NCBI RefSeq assembly: GCF_026013605.1
Contig: NZ_JAPDPJ010000015.1
Coordinates: 1-64,000 of the forward strand
Direction: 5' to 3'
DNA: 64,000 nucleotides
From: Plebeiibacterium sediminum
GTDB lineage: Bacteria > Bacteroidota > Bacteroidia > Bacteroidales > Marinilabiliaceae
Within the stretch, counting starts at the first letter, position 1, and every line of letters starts with the position of its first letter. Shown piece by piece: positions 36,419 through 45,174 of this stretch. Position numbers and translations under genes: made by a program. Under the pieces are notes generated by a model. It was not told the origin of the DNA and ran no database searches. It saw only the letters and a list, made by a program, of their open reading frames with translations.

Positions 36419-37255
36419 ATGAAAACACTACTATTCATCTTCATTGGATTACTATTAATCCTTAACCTTTCTGCTCAAAATAAGAAGCCTAAAGAAATTA
36501 AACCTAAGAATATGGTTTTTATACCCCAAGGTAATTATGTAGATACTTTTAATCCGAATAATGATACGGTAAGTATATATGCATTTTGGATTAGTAATGA
36601 AGTAACAAACGCTGAATACAAGGAATTTTTAGATTATGCAGAAACACACCCAAACGAAGAGCTGAGTTGGGTTAATCTTAAACATCTGAAATCTATTAAA
36701 TACAGGAATTTATCAACATCGTCTATTGATAGAAAAGAATTCACAGAAAGTATAAAGTACTCAGAAATATTCGAATTACTTATAGATTTAACCAAACAAC
36801 CCTATGGAGACTATTTCACAAATAAAAAATATTCAAAATATCCGGTTGTTGGTGTTTCTCAAAAAGCAGCTACATGGTATTGCGCCTGGAAAACTGAATT
36901 GGAAGCCAGAGAACATAAAGAGAAAGGAAAACCTTTATATTTTGGGTACCGATTACCTACCGAAAGCGAATGGATTTACTTAACAAGTCAAATTCAAACT
37001 ATAAATAACGACGATAATAAAAAAGAAATCATGCCTTCTAAAAAAGGTAAAATTGAAGTATTAGGTGTACGACACTTACTTGACAATGTCGCTGAATGGA
37101 CTTCTACTGGTTCAAACAATGAAGACTATCAATTGAAGGTTGTAAAAGGAGGTTCCTGGACTAATAACCAAGGAATTTACGATAAGAAACTATATACTGA
37201 AAATACAACAAAGAAAGATGTTGGTTTTAGAATTGTAAGGCCATATACGTTGTGA
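36419..37255 (+). CDS. Exported FGE/SUMF1-like protein without catalytic cysteines
   Basis: 278 residues with a Sec signal (KTLLFIFIGLLLILNLSAQ). The body is the formylglycine-generating-enzyme fold used also by GldJ/GldK: MVFIPQGNY, FWISNEVTNAEYKEFLDYAE, YPVVGVSQKAATWYCAWK, YRLPTESEWIYL, LLDNVAEWTS, VVKGGSW and GFRIVRP occur in family order. In active FGE two cysteines sit near the C-terminus; here the only cysteine is in TWYCAWK, so sulfatase activation is unlikely. A structural or lattice role like GldK is possible, but this protein is shorter and no gld/por gene is nearby. Unknown role. Confidence 0.78.
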   Translation: MKTLLFIFIGLLLILNLSAQNKKPKEIKPKNMVFIPQGNYVDTFNPNNDTVSIYAFWISNEVTNAEYKEFLDYAETHPNEELSWVNLKHLKSIKYRNLSTSSIDRKEFTESIKYSEIFELLIDLTKQPYGDYFTNKKYSKYPVVGVSQKAATWYCAWKTELEAREHKEKGKPLYFGYRLPTESEWIYLTSQIQTINNDDNKKEIMPSKKGKIEVLGVRHLLDNVAEWTSTGSNNEDYQLKVVKGGSWTNNQGIYDKKLYTENTTKKDVGFRIVRPYTL

Positions 37256-37294
37256 AAAAAGCAATTTTCTAATTCCTGATAATTTTTTTTAATC

Positions 37295-37339
37295 TATGCA
37301 TACTTTTCTTTTTACTCTGAAAAACGAAAAGTATGCATA
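37295..37339. repeat. Perfect 14-bp inverted repeat between two exported-protein genes
   Basis: TATGCATACTTTTC (37295-37308) and its exact complement (37326-37339) with a 17-base loop. Each arm contains the palindrome TATGCATA. No T-run follows on the plus strand, so it may be a protein-binding site or an RNA processing hairpin as well as a terminator. Confidence 0.5.
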
Positions 37340-37416
37340 CAATTGAGCACTTGACTTATATAAGGTATATAAAAAATATGATGGAGTTACTTTAAGGTAA
37401 TCTACTTTAAATTAAG

Positions 37417-37911
37417 ATGAAACAAATAATCTACATATCAATTTTCCTATTTCTTTATTTTACTGGCTCAACACATATAAAAAACAATCCAGATGAGAGT
37501 AAAGAAATTAAACTAATCAGATTTGATAAATTGAGTGAGGAAAACTTATTTAATTTTGTTGACTCATTGATATATAAAGTAGTTATGTATGATTCCTCTT
37601 TTGTTGATTCCACTTATTTACAAAATTTAGATAGCCGTGAAATCGCATCCTTAAAAAAACGTATTGAACTTGGATATAAAACTAATCCAGAACCTATGAT
37701 TTTATTAAATGCGCATTCTGTTGAAAACAAAGAAATACTTAAGAAATTCAAAATGACAGATGTCTTAAAAATTAAATATCTAACTACAGAACAAGCTTCT
37801 CCAAATTATGGCTACCATGCTTTAAATGGTGTAATTGATATTTCAGTTAGAAAAAAGAAATTTAAGAAAGAATGGAAAATTCATCTAAAAGAACTTTTAT
37901 TGAAGGCTTAA
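37417..37911 (+). CDS. Small exported protein with a TonB-receptor-plug-like C-terminus
   Basis: 164 residues with a signal peptide (YISIFLFLYFTGSTH). The C-terminal part, MILLNAHSVENKEILKKFKM then VLKIKYLTTEQASPNYGYHALNGVIDISVRKK, follows the pattern of the plug domain of SusC/TonB-dependent receptors (LDG ... IESIEVLKDASATAIYGSRGANGVIxITTKK), but there is no barrel. Stand-alone plug-like modules occur in Bacteroidota, often fused to sensors or peptidases. Function unknown. It is 161 bases after the FGE-like gene, and a 30-residue membrane peptide gene overlaps its 3' end. Confidence 0.55.
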   Translation: MKQIIYISIFLFLYFTGSTHIKNNPDESKEIKLIRFDKLSEENLFNFVDSLIYKVVMYDSSFVDSTYLQNLDSREIASLKKRIELGYKTNPEPMILLNAHSVENKEILKKFKMTDVLKIKYLTTEQASPNYGYHALNGVIDISVRKKKFKKEWKIHLKELLLKA

Positions 37912-37964
37912 TAATAGGAATTACAATTGGAATTTTTGCGGGACTAATGTTCTTCTTTTTCTAA
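37872..37964 (+). CDS. 30-residue single-pass membrane peptide
   Basis: An ATG at 37872 opens a frame different from the plug-like gene and overlaps its last 40 bases. It encodes a polar head (MENSSKRTFIEG) and one membrane helix with glycines every four residues (GLIIGITIGIFAGLMFFFF), then TAA at 37962-37964. An overlapping start is typical of translational coupling. The G-x-x-x-G spacing favours helix packing with another membrane protein. The function is unknown, and whether it is translated is unproven. Confidence 0.45.
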   Translation: MENSSKRTFIEGLIIGITIGIFAGLMFFFF

Positions 37965-38461
37965 ATTATAAGCAGTCTCAAATTATATATACAATTATTA
38001 TCTGTACGCCAAACATTCAAGATTTCCAATAACACAAACCTTTTTTATGCAACTATTATAAAGGCGTTAAACAGCAAATCTGCTTTGGAATTCATATGGT
38101 CTATCAAATAATAAAAGCATTACAATTATATTAATCCGGCGAATTCAACCTATCTAAAATTCCATTAATGGCTAACAACAACATACCAGGCTATTTTAGC
38201 CGTTGTTAAAAATAATCATTACTACAAAACTCCTTTACATTTCTCACCAAAAACATAACAATCTGTTATTTACAACTTTAACACTCGTTATATAAGTGGA
38301 ATTTTTAAGACTCCCATTACAAATATTTACCCCTTCATTTTTTAATACATATTAACATTTTACATCATTCATTGCAGCATTAACAACATTTGTTCTATCT
38401 CTGTTAACAACAAAAAACGAATTTTACGGTCAGTTCACTTTTAAAATTTAAACGATTAAAA
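37965..38461. other. 497-base gap upstream of the xylanase gene
   Basis: AT-rich, no gene. It holds the xylanase promoter candidate at 38374-38405; otherwise nothing was recognised. Confidence 0.4.
38374..38405 (+). promoter_or_regulatory. Promoter candidate for the GH30 gene
   Basis: TTG at 38374-38376, 21 bases, then TATCTCTG at 38398-38405 (one mismatch to TAnnTTTG). It lies 56 bases upstream of the ATG. Confidence 0.45.
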
Positions 38462-39670
38462 ATGAAAAGAAATCTATTATTCCTGGCTACAGCAGTTACC
38501 CTACTGCTATTTAGCTGCTCAAAAGATGAAACACTTCAAGATATTGAAGAGAACATTCCTAAAGGTACTGCCACAATTAATGCCTCTTCTACCCAACAAT
38601 ATATTAGGGGTTTTGGTGGTGCAAGTATACGGGGCTGGATACCCGACTTAACATCTTATGAAAGACAAAAAGCTTTTGACCCTAATAACGGTATGGGGTT
38701 AAGTGTGCTACGTGTGCGTGTTTCACCAACTCCTTCTGAATGGATTAAAGAAAAACCTACTATTGATGCAGCAAAGCAATATGGAGCATCAGTAATAGCA
38801 ACTGCATGGTCTGCACCTGCATGGATGAAAGACAATAATAATTTAGTAGGAGGTAAACTAAAATCTGGCAACTACTCTTCATTTGCCAACCACCTTAAAA
38901 ATTTCTGCACTGAAGTTGGTGGCGTAGATGCTATTAGTCCATGGAATGAGCCAGATTGGGAATGCGGTTACGAATCAATGCATAACTCTGCTTATGAAAT
39001 TGCATCTTTTATACGTAATTATGGGGCAAATTGTGGTGCACCAGTAATGGGGCCTGAATCATTAAACATGAATGAATCATTAACTACAACAGTGGTTAAC
39101 AATGCTGGCTCTAACTTAAAATATGTTTGTGGTCACATATATGGCAAAACCCCATACTACCATAACTGGGGCAAAGAAGTTTGGATGACTGAACATATTA
39201 CAGATAACAGCGCCAATAGTGGCAATGACTGGGCTAGCGCCATGGAGACTGCAACAGAAATCCACAACTGTATGAATGTTGGCTGGAGTATGTGGGTACA
39301 TTGGTACCTTCGCCGTAGCTATTCCTTAATTGACGAAAACAGTAATGTTACCAAACGTGGTTATGTTGTTACTCAATTTGCTAAGTTTATCCGCCCTGGC
39401 TCAAACAAAATTTCATGTACAGCTAATCCTTCAAGCGGGGTTTACACAACTGCATATAAAAAAGGCTCTAAAATTGTTGTTGTGGCCATTAACACAAACT
39501 CAGGATCGGTATACCAGGGCTTTAATTTAACTGGTGCTACAGTATCTGGTTTTGACCGTTACAGAACAACCAGCAGCTCTAACCTGGCACACGATAGCTT
39601 TAATGTGTCAGGAAGCTATTATGGCATTACTTTGCCAGGCAACAGTATTACAACACTTGTATCTCGTTAA
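38462..39670 (+). CDS. GH30 subfamily 8-type glucuronoxylanase lipoprotein
   Basis: 402 residues with lipobox Cys19 (LLLFSCSKDE). It matches XynC-like GH30 enzymes from end to end: IRGFGGASIRGWIPDL, GMGLSVLRVRVSP, ATAWSAPAWMKDN, the acid/base Glu163 in SPWNEPDW, the nucleophile Glu244 in WMTEH, and MWVHWYLRRSYSLIDENSNVTKRGYV, where the paired Arg is the site that binds the 4-O-methylglucuronate branch in known subfamily 8 enzymes. The C-terminal side beta-domain ends TLPGNSITTLVSR. It would cut xylan next to glucuronic acid side chains. It is monocistronic with a strong terminator, and no SusCD pair or other xylan gene is adjacent. Confidence 0.92.
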   Translation: MKRNLLFLATAVTLLLFSCSKDETLQDIEENIPKGTATINASSTQQYIRGFGGASIRGWIPDLTSYERQKAFDPNNGMGLSVLRVRVSPTPSEWIKEKPTIDAAKQYGASVIATAWSAPAWMKDNNNLVGGKLKSGNYSSFANHLKNFCTEVGGVDAISPWNEPDWECGYESMHNSAYEIASFIRNYGANCGAPVMGPESLNMNESLTTTVVNNAGSNLKYVCGHIYGKTPYYHNWGKEVWMTEHITDNSANSGNDWASAMETATEIHNCMNVGWSMWVHWYLRRSYSLIDENSNVTKRGYVVTQFAKFIRPGSNKISCTANPSSGVYTTAYKKGSKIVVVAINTNSGSVYQGFNLTGATVSGFDRYRTTSSSNLAHDSFNVSGSYYGITLPGNSITTLVSR

Positions 39671-39692
39671 ATTATACATATTTTTGACTATT

Positions 39693-39731
39693 GGGGGCTG
39701 CTTTTATTGAAGGCAGCCCCCTTTATATTTT
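39693..39731 (+). terminator. Terminator after the GH30 gene
   Basis: GGGGGCTGC (39693-39701) and GCAGCCCCC (39713-39721) form a strong GC stem; T-rich sequence follows. Confidence 0.85.
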
Positions 39732-39958
39732 TTCTTCTCTCCTATTTTATAAAAAAGATGCTGCCGACATTACGCTATTCCTATCTGATATAGCAATAAT
39801 TTGAATTTAACTTACATCCTACTAATTTAAATCAGTAAACATGTTAGTCAATAATTAAACAACAAATGCGACAGAAAGTGGCAAAAATAAGTTATTCAGC
39901 TAATTTTTAAAACTTCGACAAATACGGCCAAACCCTTCATTATTAAAGAAAAAGGCAT

Positions 39959-39987
39959 AAAAAAAAGCGGTCATTACTGACCGCTTT
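39959..39987 (-). terminator. Terminator of the tRNA-Arg gene
   Basis: On the minus strand, AAAGCGGTCA (39987-39978), loop GTAA, TGACCGCTTT (39973-39964), then T-run. It begins 2 bases past the tRNA 3' end. Confidence 0.85.
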
Positions 39988-39989
39988 GG

Positions 39990-40061
39990 TGACCCCTACG
40001 GGATTCGAACCCATATCGCTGGAACCGGAATCCAGTATTCTATCCATTGAACTAAGGGGCC
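39990..40061 (-). tRNA. tRNA-Arg (anticodon CCG)
   Basis: The minus strand folds into a full cloverleaf: acceptor GGCCCCT with AGGGGTC and discriminator A, D-arm GTTC/GAAT, anticodon stem CTGGA/TCCAG around loop TTCCGGT (anticodon CCG, reading CGG), and T-arm ATGGG/CCCGT around TTCGAAT. The 3' CCA is not encoded. Length is 72 bases including the discriminator. The adjoining terminator confirms the strand. Confidence 0.95.
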
Positions 40062-40379
40062 TATTGTGGTGGGCACAAAATACTTATTATAATGTCTGTA
40101 TTTTTTAAGGACGCGCAAATTTATAAAAACTTTTGAATTATAACCATGATTCATTGTTGATTCAGCATGTGACATACCTAAACCTATGCTAACAATACAC
40201 TAAAACAGCATATCCTATTCATCATATAACATATAATTACCCCGCATCCTTACCGAATTATATAAACTCATGAATCAAATCGTTAAGTATTTATAAAAGA
40301 TTTTATAATTTCGCAGATTCAGGGTTAAACTTGGTTTAACATTTCATTTATCATCAGAATTTGATACGTAAATAATAAT
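40062..40379. other. Divergent gap between tRNA-Arg and leuS
   Basis: 318 bases, AT-rich. TAATTTCG at 40306-40313 (one mismatch to TAnnTTTG) could be the leuS -7 element; no other structure was seen. Confidence 0.4.
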
Positions 40380-43166
40380 ATGGAATACAACTTTAAAGCC
40401 ATAGAACAAAAATGGCAGAAGCAGTGGGTAGATAACAAAACTTACAAAGTAGAGATTGATAAAAACCGTCCAAAGTTTTATGTTTTAGATATGTTCCCTT
40501 ATCCTTCGGGAGCAGGGTTACACGTGGGACACCCACTGGGATATATCGCTTCTGATATTTATAGTCGCTTTAAACGATCAAATGGATTTAATGTATTACA
40601 CCCAATGGGTTATGATGCATACGGATTACCTGCTGAACAATATGCTATTCAAACAGGTCAACATCCACAAATTACAACTGATACCAACTTAAAAAGATAT
40701 AGAGAGCAATTAGATAAAATTGGTTTCTGTTACGATTGGGATCGCGAAATCAGAACTTGTGATCCTGAATATTACCACTGGACTCAGTGGGCATTTATTC
40801 AAATGTTCAACAGTTACTATTGCAACCAGGCAAAAAAGGCAGCTCCAATTACTGAATTGGTAGAGGCTTTTAATGCAGTAGGAACACAAGGATTAGATGT
40901 AGCTTGTACCGAAGAGCTTGAATTTACAGCTGATGAATGGAAAGCTAAATCAGAAACTGAACAACAGGAAATATTATTAAACTACCGTTTGGCTTACCTT
41001 GCCGACACTATGGTAAACTGGTGTCCTGCACTGGGAACAGTATTGGCAAACGACGAAGTTAAAGAAGGAATCTCTGTTCGAGGAGGTCACCCTGTGGAGC
41101 AAAAAGTGATGCGTCAGTGGTTATTACGTGTTTCTGCTTACTCAGAAAGATTACTGGAAGGTTTAGATAAAGTTGACTGGTCTGATTCGTTAAAAGAAAT
41201 TCAACGTAACTGGATTGGTAAGAGTGAAGGTGCTCAAATGAAGTTTAAAGTAAAGGATTCGGATATTGTGATGGATATCTTTACCACTCGCGCAGACACT
41301 GTGTTTGGAGTAACATTTATGGTTTTAGCACCAGAAAGTGATTTAACTCCGCTATTAACTCAACCAGAACAAAAAGAGGCTGTTGACGCCTATATTCAAC
41401 AAACTAAAAAACGTACAGAACGCGAACGTCAGGCTGAGGTAGATAAAGTTACCGGTGTATTTACGGGTTCATATGCAATTAACCCGCTATCGGGAGAAGA
41501 GGTACCTATCTGGGTTGGCGATTACGTGTTAGCTGGTTATGGAACCGGAGCTGTAATGGCTGTTCCTGGTCACGACTCTCGCGATTTTAAATTTGCTCGT
41601 CAGTTCAACTTACCAATTGTGCAGGTAGTGATTCCAGAAGGTGAAGAAGCTACAGATCCTGCAACTTGGGAAGATTCTAAAGATTCAAAAGCCGGAACTG
41701 TAATTAATTCTGACTTCCTGAATGGTTTAAGTGTTCCTGAGGCTATTGCTAAAACAAAAGAATATATCCGTGAGAAAAAAGTAGGTGATGTAAAAGTGAA
41801 TTATCGTTTACGTGATGCAATCTTTAGTCGCCAGCGTTACTGGGGAGAACCATTCCCTGTGTATTACAAGGATAATTTACCACAGATGGTGGATGAAGCA
41901 GATCTTCCTGTACAATTACCTGAAATTGATAAGTTTTTACCAACTGAACAAGGCGAACCACCTTTGGGACGCGCCAAAAACTGGGTGTATAAAGACGCTT
42001 ATCCATTGGAATTAAATACTATGCCTGGGTTTGCCGGATCATCAGCATATTACTTACGTTATATGGATCCTAAAAACGACACTGCATTAGTGGGTAAAGA
42101 AGCTAATGAGTACTGGCAGGATGTGGATTTATATATTGGAGGTACTGAACATGCTACCGGTCACTTAATATATTCACGTTTCTGGAACAAGTTTTTATAC
42201 GACTTAGGTTACGTGGTAAAAGAAGAACCATACAAAAAGTTGATCAACCAGGGAATGATCCAGGGACGTTCAAACTTTGTATACAGAATCAATGGTACCA
42301 ATAAGTTTGTTTCATTAAATCTTAAAGATCAATACGAAACTACAGCAATCCACGTAGACGTAAACATTGTAAGCAACGATGTTTTAGATACTGAGAAATT
42401 CAAGAACTGGAACCCTGAATATAAAAATGCGGAGTTTATTCTTGAAGATGGTAAATACGTTTGTGGCTGGGCTGTAGAAAAAATGTCGAAATCGATGTTC
42501 AACGTGGTTAACCCTGATGACATCATTGAAGACTTTGGCGCAGATACCCTGCGTTTATATGAAATGTTCCTAGGACCACTTGAGCAAAGTAAACCTTGGG
42601 ATACAAATGGTATCGACGGTGTTCATAAATTCTTACGTAAAACATGGCGCTTATTCTTAAACGCTAACGAAGAATTTGAAATCTCAGAAGAAAAAGCAAC
42701 TAAAGATGAGCTAAAAGTACTTCATAAAACCATTAAAAAAATCACTGAAGACATTGAGAAGTTCTCTTTCAATACATGTGTTAGTGCATTTATGATATGT
42801 GTTAATGAGTTAGGTTCATTAAAATGTAACAAGCTCGAAATATTAGACCCATTAACAGTGTTACTCGCACCTTTTGCTCCTCACCTGGCAGAAGAGTTAT
42901 GGAGTTTATTGGGACATGAAAATACGGTATGCGATGCTCAATGGCCAGAATTTGTTGCATCACATTTGGTTGAATCAACATTTAGCTATCCTGTATCGTT
43001 TAATGGCAAGATGCGTTTCAAATTAGAAATGCCTGTTGATGCTCCAAATAATGAAATTGAAGAAGCGGTTAGGAATCACCAGAGCTCTCAAAAGTGGCTC
43101 GAAGGAAAAACAGTGAGAAAAATCATAATCGTTCCTAAGAAAATAATCAATGTGGTAGTGGGTTAA
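40380..43166 (+). CDS. leuS: Leucyl-tRNA synthetase
   Basis: 928-residue class I synthetase charging tRNA-Leu. The HIGH-type motif is HVGH at 48-51 ([16 protein letters not shown]), the KMSKS motif is at about 701-705 ([11 protein letters not shown]), and the CP1 editing domain lies between ([14 protein letters not shown], then [17 protein letters not shown] with the conserved Thr-rich and Asp sites). [15 protein letters not shown] and [15 protein letters not shown] are also typical. The anticodon-binding helices and C-terminal tail are complete. The ATG at 40380 begins the usual [13 protein letters not shown] start. It has its own terminator. Confidence 0.97.
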   Translation: MEYNFKAIEQKWQKQWVDNKTYKVEIDKNRPKFYVLDMFPYPSGAGLHVGHPLGYIASDIYSRFKRSNGFNVLHPMGYDAYGLPAEQYAIQTGQHPQITTDTNLKRYREQLDKIGFCYDWDREIRTCDPEYYHWTQWAFIQMFNSYYCNQAKKAAPITELVEAFNAVGTQGLDVACTEELEFTADEWKAKSETEQQEILLNYRLAYLADTMVNWCPALGTVLANDEVKEGISVRGGHPVEQKVMRQWLLRVSAYSERLLEGLDKVDWSDSLKEIQRNWIGKSEGAQMKFKVKDSDIVMDIFTTRADTVFGVTFMVLAPESDLTPLLTQPEQKEAVDAYIQQTKKRTERERQAEVDKVTGVFTGSYAINPLSGEEVPIWVGDYVLAGYGTGAVMAVPGHDSRDFKFARQFNLPIVQVVIPEGEEATDPATWEDSKDSKAGTVINSDFLNGLSVPEAIAKTKEYIREKKVGDVKVNYRLRDAIFSRQRYWGEPFPVYYKDNLPQMVDEADLPVQLPEIDKFLPTEQGEPPLGRAKNWVYKDAYPLELNTMPGFAGSSAYYLRYMDPKNDTALVGKEANEYWQDVDLYIGGTEHATGHLIYSRFWNKFLYDLGYVVKEEPYKKLINQGMIQGRSNFVYRINGTNKFVSLNLKDQYETTAIHVDVNIVSNDVLDTEKFKNWNPEYKNAEFILEDGKYVCGWAVEKMSKSMFNVVNPDDIIEDFGADTLRLYEMFLGPLEQSKPWDTNGIDGVHKFLRKTWRLFLNANEEFEISEEKATKDELKVLHKTIKKITEDIEKFSFNTCVSAFMICVNELGSLKCNKLEILDPLTVLLAPFAPHLAEELWSLLGHENTVCDAQWPEFVASHLVESTFSYPVSFNGKMRFKLEMPVDAPNNEIEEAVRNHQSSQKWLEGKTVRKIIIVPKKIINVVVG

Positions 43167-43183
43167 TCTCACTACCTTTTCTT
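43154..43183 (+). terminator. Terminator overlapping the leuS stop
   Basis: GGTAGTG (43154-43160) and CACTACC (43170-43176) enclose the TAA of leuS; TTTTCTTT follows. Confidence 0.7.
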
Positions 43184-43242
43184 TACTTTGCCGAAAATTT
43201 TAAAACACTAATAATCAGACTACAAAAGACTGATTTATATCA

Positions 43243-43250
43243 TATTTTTG
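43243..43250 (+). promoter_or_regulatory. Putative -7 element almost touching the YitT start
   Basis: TATTTTTG matches TAnnTTTG and ends 3 bases before the ATG at 43254. Transcription from it would give a leaderless or nearly leaderless mRNA. A second, weaker candidate is TACTTTG near 43184-43190. Confidence 0.4.
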
Positions 43251-43253
43251 GCA

Positions 43254-44114
43254 ATGACTAAACAAATTTTCTTTAGAGAAGTAAAGTCATATTTGATATT
43301 GACTTTTGCACTATGTGTAGCAACACTTGGCTGGTCCGCATTTATCATTCCTTCAGGAATTGTAGGTGGAGGAATTACAGGACTAGCCAGTACTTTTCAC
43401 TTTTTATGGGGATGGGATGTCGGAGTTGTATCTCTATCCATCAACTCCATCCTTGTTCTTTTAGCCATCAAACTATTAGGCTTTTCGTTTGGTGTTAAGA
43501 GCGTATACTGCATCACAGTATTCGGTATACTACTATCTGTTCTTACTAATTATTTCCCAAAACCTGTCACTGAAGATAGCTTTATGGCCACAATTATAGG
43601 AGCCACGCTTGCTGGTACAGGTGCCGGAATGATCTTTGTAAATGGAGGAAGTACCGGGGGTACCGACATCATTGCAATGATTATCAATAAATATAAAAAC
43701 ATCAGCATTGGCCGTCTGCTTTTGCTTTGCGATATTTTTATTATTTCCACTGGGTATATTGTTTTTCACAACATTGAAATTGTAATGTATGGTTTAATTA
43801 CCATGGCTATTTTCGGATACTCTGTTGATATGGTAATAACCGGTAACAAACAGACTGTTCAGCTGTTTATAATCAGTAAAAAGTATAAAGAGATATCTGA
43901 TTACATAGTAAAAAACACAGAAAAAGGCTGCACCATACTGGATGGCATCGGGGCCTACTCCGGAGATGAAAATAAAGTACTTATGGTCATCTCTAAAAAG
44001 AAAACCTCGAGTATTCTATTCCGAATCATAAGAGACATAGATCCGGCAGCTTTCGTAACAATGAGTTCTGTATCCGGTGTTTACGGAAAAGGTTTCGATC
44101 AGATAAAAGTATAA
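43254..44114 (+). CDS. YitT-family membrane protein (first of a tandem pair)
   Basis: I use the ATG at 43254 rather than a TTG at 43248, giving 286 residues. About five to six membrane segments form the YitT/DUF161 region (TLGWSAFIIPSGIVGGGITGLAS, GAGMIFVNGGSTGGTDIIAMIINKYKNISIG); the C-terminal third is a cytoplasmic DUF2179 domain (GCTILDGIGAYSGDENKVLMVISKKK, VYGKGFDQIKV). The family's function is unsettled. A close paralogue follows 51 bases downstream, so the two form an operon born of duplication. Confidence 0.88.
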   Translation: MTKQIFFREVKSYLILTFALCVATLGWSAFIIPSGIVGGGITGLASTFHFLWGWDVGVVSLSINSILVLLAIKLLGFSFGVKSVYCITVFGILLSVLTNYFPKPVTEDSFMATIIGATLAGTGAGMIFVNGGSTGGTDIIAMIINKYKNISIGRLLLLCDIFIISTGYIVFHNIEIVMYGLITMAIFGYSVDMVITGNKQTVQLFIISKKYKEISDYIVKNTEKGCTILDGIGAYSGDENKVLMVISKKKTSSILFRIIRDIDPAAFVTMSSVSGVYGKGFDQIKV

Positions 44115-44165
44115 TCACATTTAATATTTTATTATCTCAATAAAGATATTTATAAACACAAATCA

Positions 44166-45026
44166 ATGACTACAGGAAAAATTATTCAGGAAATCAGATC
44201 CTATATAACATTAACCATTGCGGTATGCATTTCTTCATTAGGTTGGGCAGGCTTTATCATCCCTTCCGACATTATTGGAGGTGGAATTACCGGATTATCA
44301 ACAACTTTTTACTTTTTATGGGGATGGAATGTTGGTATTACATCATTGGTAATTAATGCCTTTTTAATTCTTCTTGCAATAAAAATATTAGGCCTCTCCT
44401 ATGGAGTAAAAACGGTTTATTGTACTGTGGTATTTTCTGTATTATTATCCTTTCTTACACAATACTTTAAAGAGCCCCTCGTAAGTGATGTATTTATAGC
44501 TACTTTAATTGGAGCCGCACTTGGTGGTGTGGGTACCTCAATATTATTTATAAATGGCGGCAGTACCGGTGGTAATGAAATCATTGCCATGATAATAAAC
44601 AAATACAAAAATATTAGTCTGGGCAAGCTGTTACTTATCATGGATGTAATTATTATTTCGACTAGTTATATTGTATTCCATGATATTGAAAAAATTGTAT
44701 ACGGATTAATTACCATGGCCATTTTTAGCTACAGCATTGATTTAGTTATTTCCGGAAACAAACAAACAGTTCAATTCTTTATTATTAGCGAAAAATATGA
44801 AGAACTTATGGATAAGATTCTGATTGATGGCAATAAGGGTGTAACCATGATCGATGGCATTGGCGGTTATACCAGAGAGCATAAAAAAATACTTATGGTC
44901 ATCTCCAAAAAAAGAACATCATCCATCGTTTTTAAAATCATTAAAGATATTGACCCTAAAGCATTCATAACAATGGGAAGTGTTTCCGGAGTTTACGGAC
45001 AGGGATTTGAAAAGATTAAAGCATAA
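44166..45026 (+). CDS. YitT-family membrane protein (second of a tandem pair)
   Basis: 286 residues, colinear with the preceding paralogue without large gaps: SLGWAGFIIPSDIIGGGITGLST, SILFINGGSTGGNEIIAMIINKYKNISLG and GVTMIDGIGGYTREHKKILMVISKKR. The membrane part and the DUF2179 tail are both complete. The motif differs at one notable place, GGTDI in the first copy and GGNEI here, within the conserved loop. The pair may form a heteromer; that is inference from tandem retention. Confidence 0.88.
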   Translation: MTTGKIIQEIRSYITLTIAVCISSLGWAGFIIPSDIIGGGITGLSTTFYFLWGWNVGITSLVINAFLILLAIKILGLSYGVKTVYCTVVFSVLLSFLTQYFKEPLVSDVFIATLIGAALGGVGTSILFINGGSTGGNEIIAMIINKYKNISLGKLLLIMDVIIISTSYIVFHDIEKIVYGLITMAIFSYSIDLVISGNKQTVQFFIISEKYEELMDKILIDGNKGVTMIDGIGGYTREHKKILMVISKKRTSSIVFKIIKDIDPKAFITMGSVSGVYGQGFEKIKA

Positions 45027-45174
45027 CATTTTTCCTTATTTTACACTTATATTCTAAATAAAAACCTTGATTTATTATAATCTTGTAATAACTTGCAAAG
45101 CATAAAATAAACCATTATCGTTTATTATATTTTTATTCAACAATTGCAACGCAACACATTAAAATTACAGGTTT

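Larger units (their letters stand above)
39671..39989. other. Gap between the xylanase and tRNA genes
   Basis: 319 bases holding two terminators (39693-39731 plus strand; 39959-39987 minus strand). The rest is AT-rich without features. Confidence 0.5.

Noticed and set aside
39990-40061. tRNA-Arg as a possible integration site for a mobile element
   Set aside because: No direct repeat of the tRNA 3' end and no integrase was seen to the left; the adjacent genes look like ordinary chromosomal genes.
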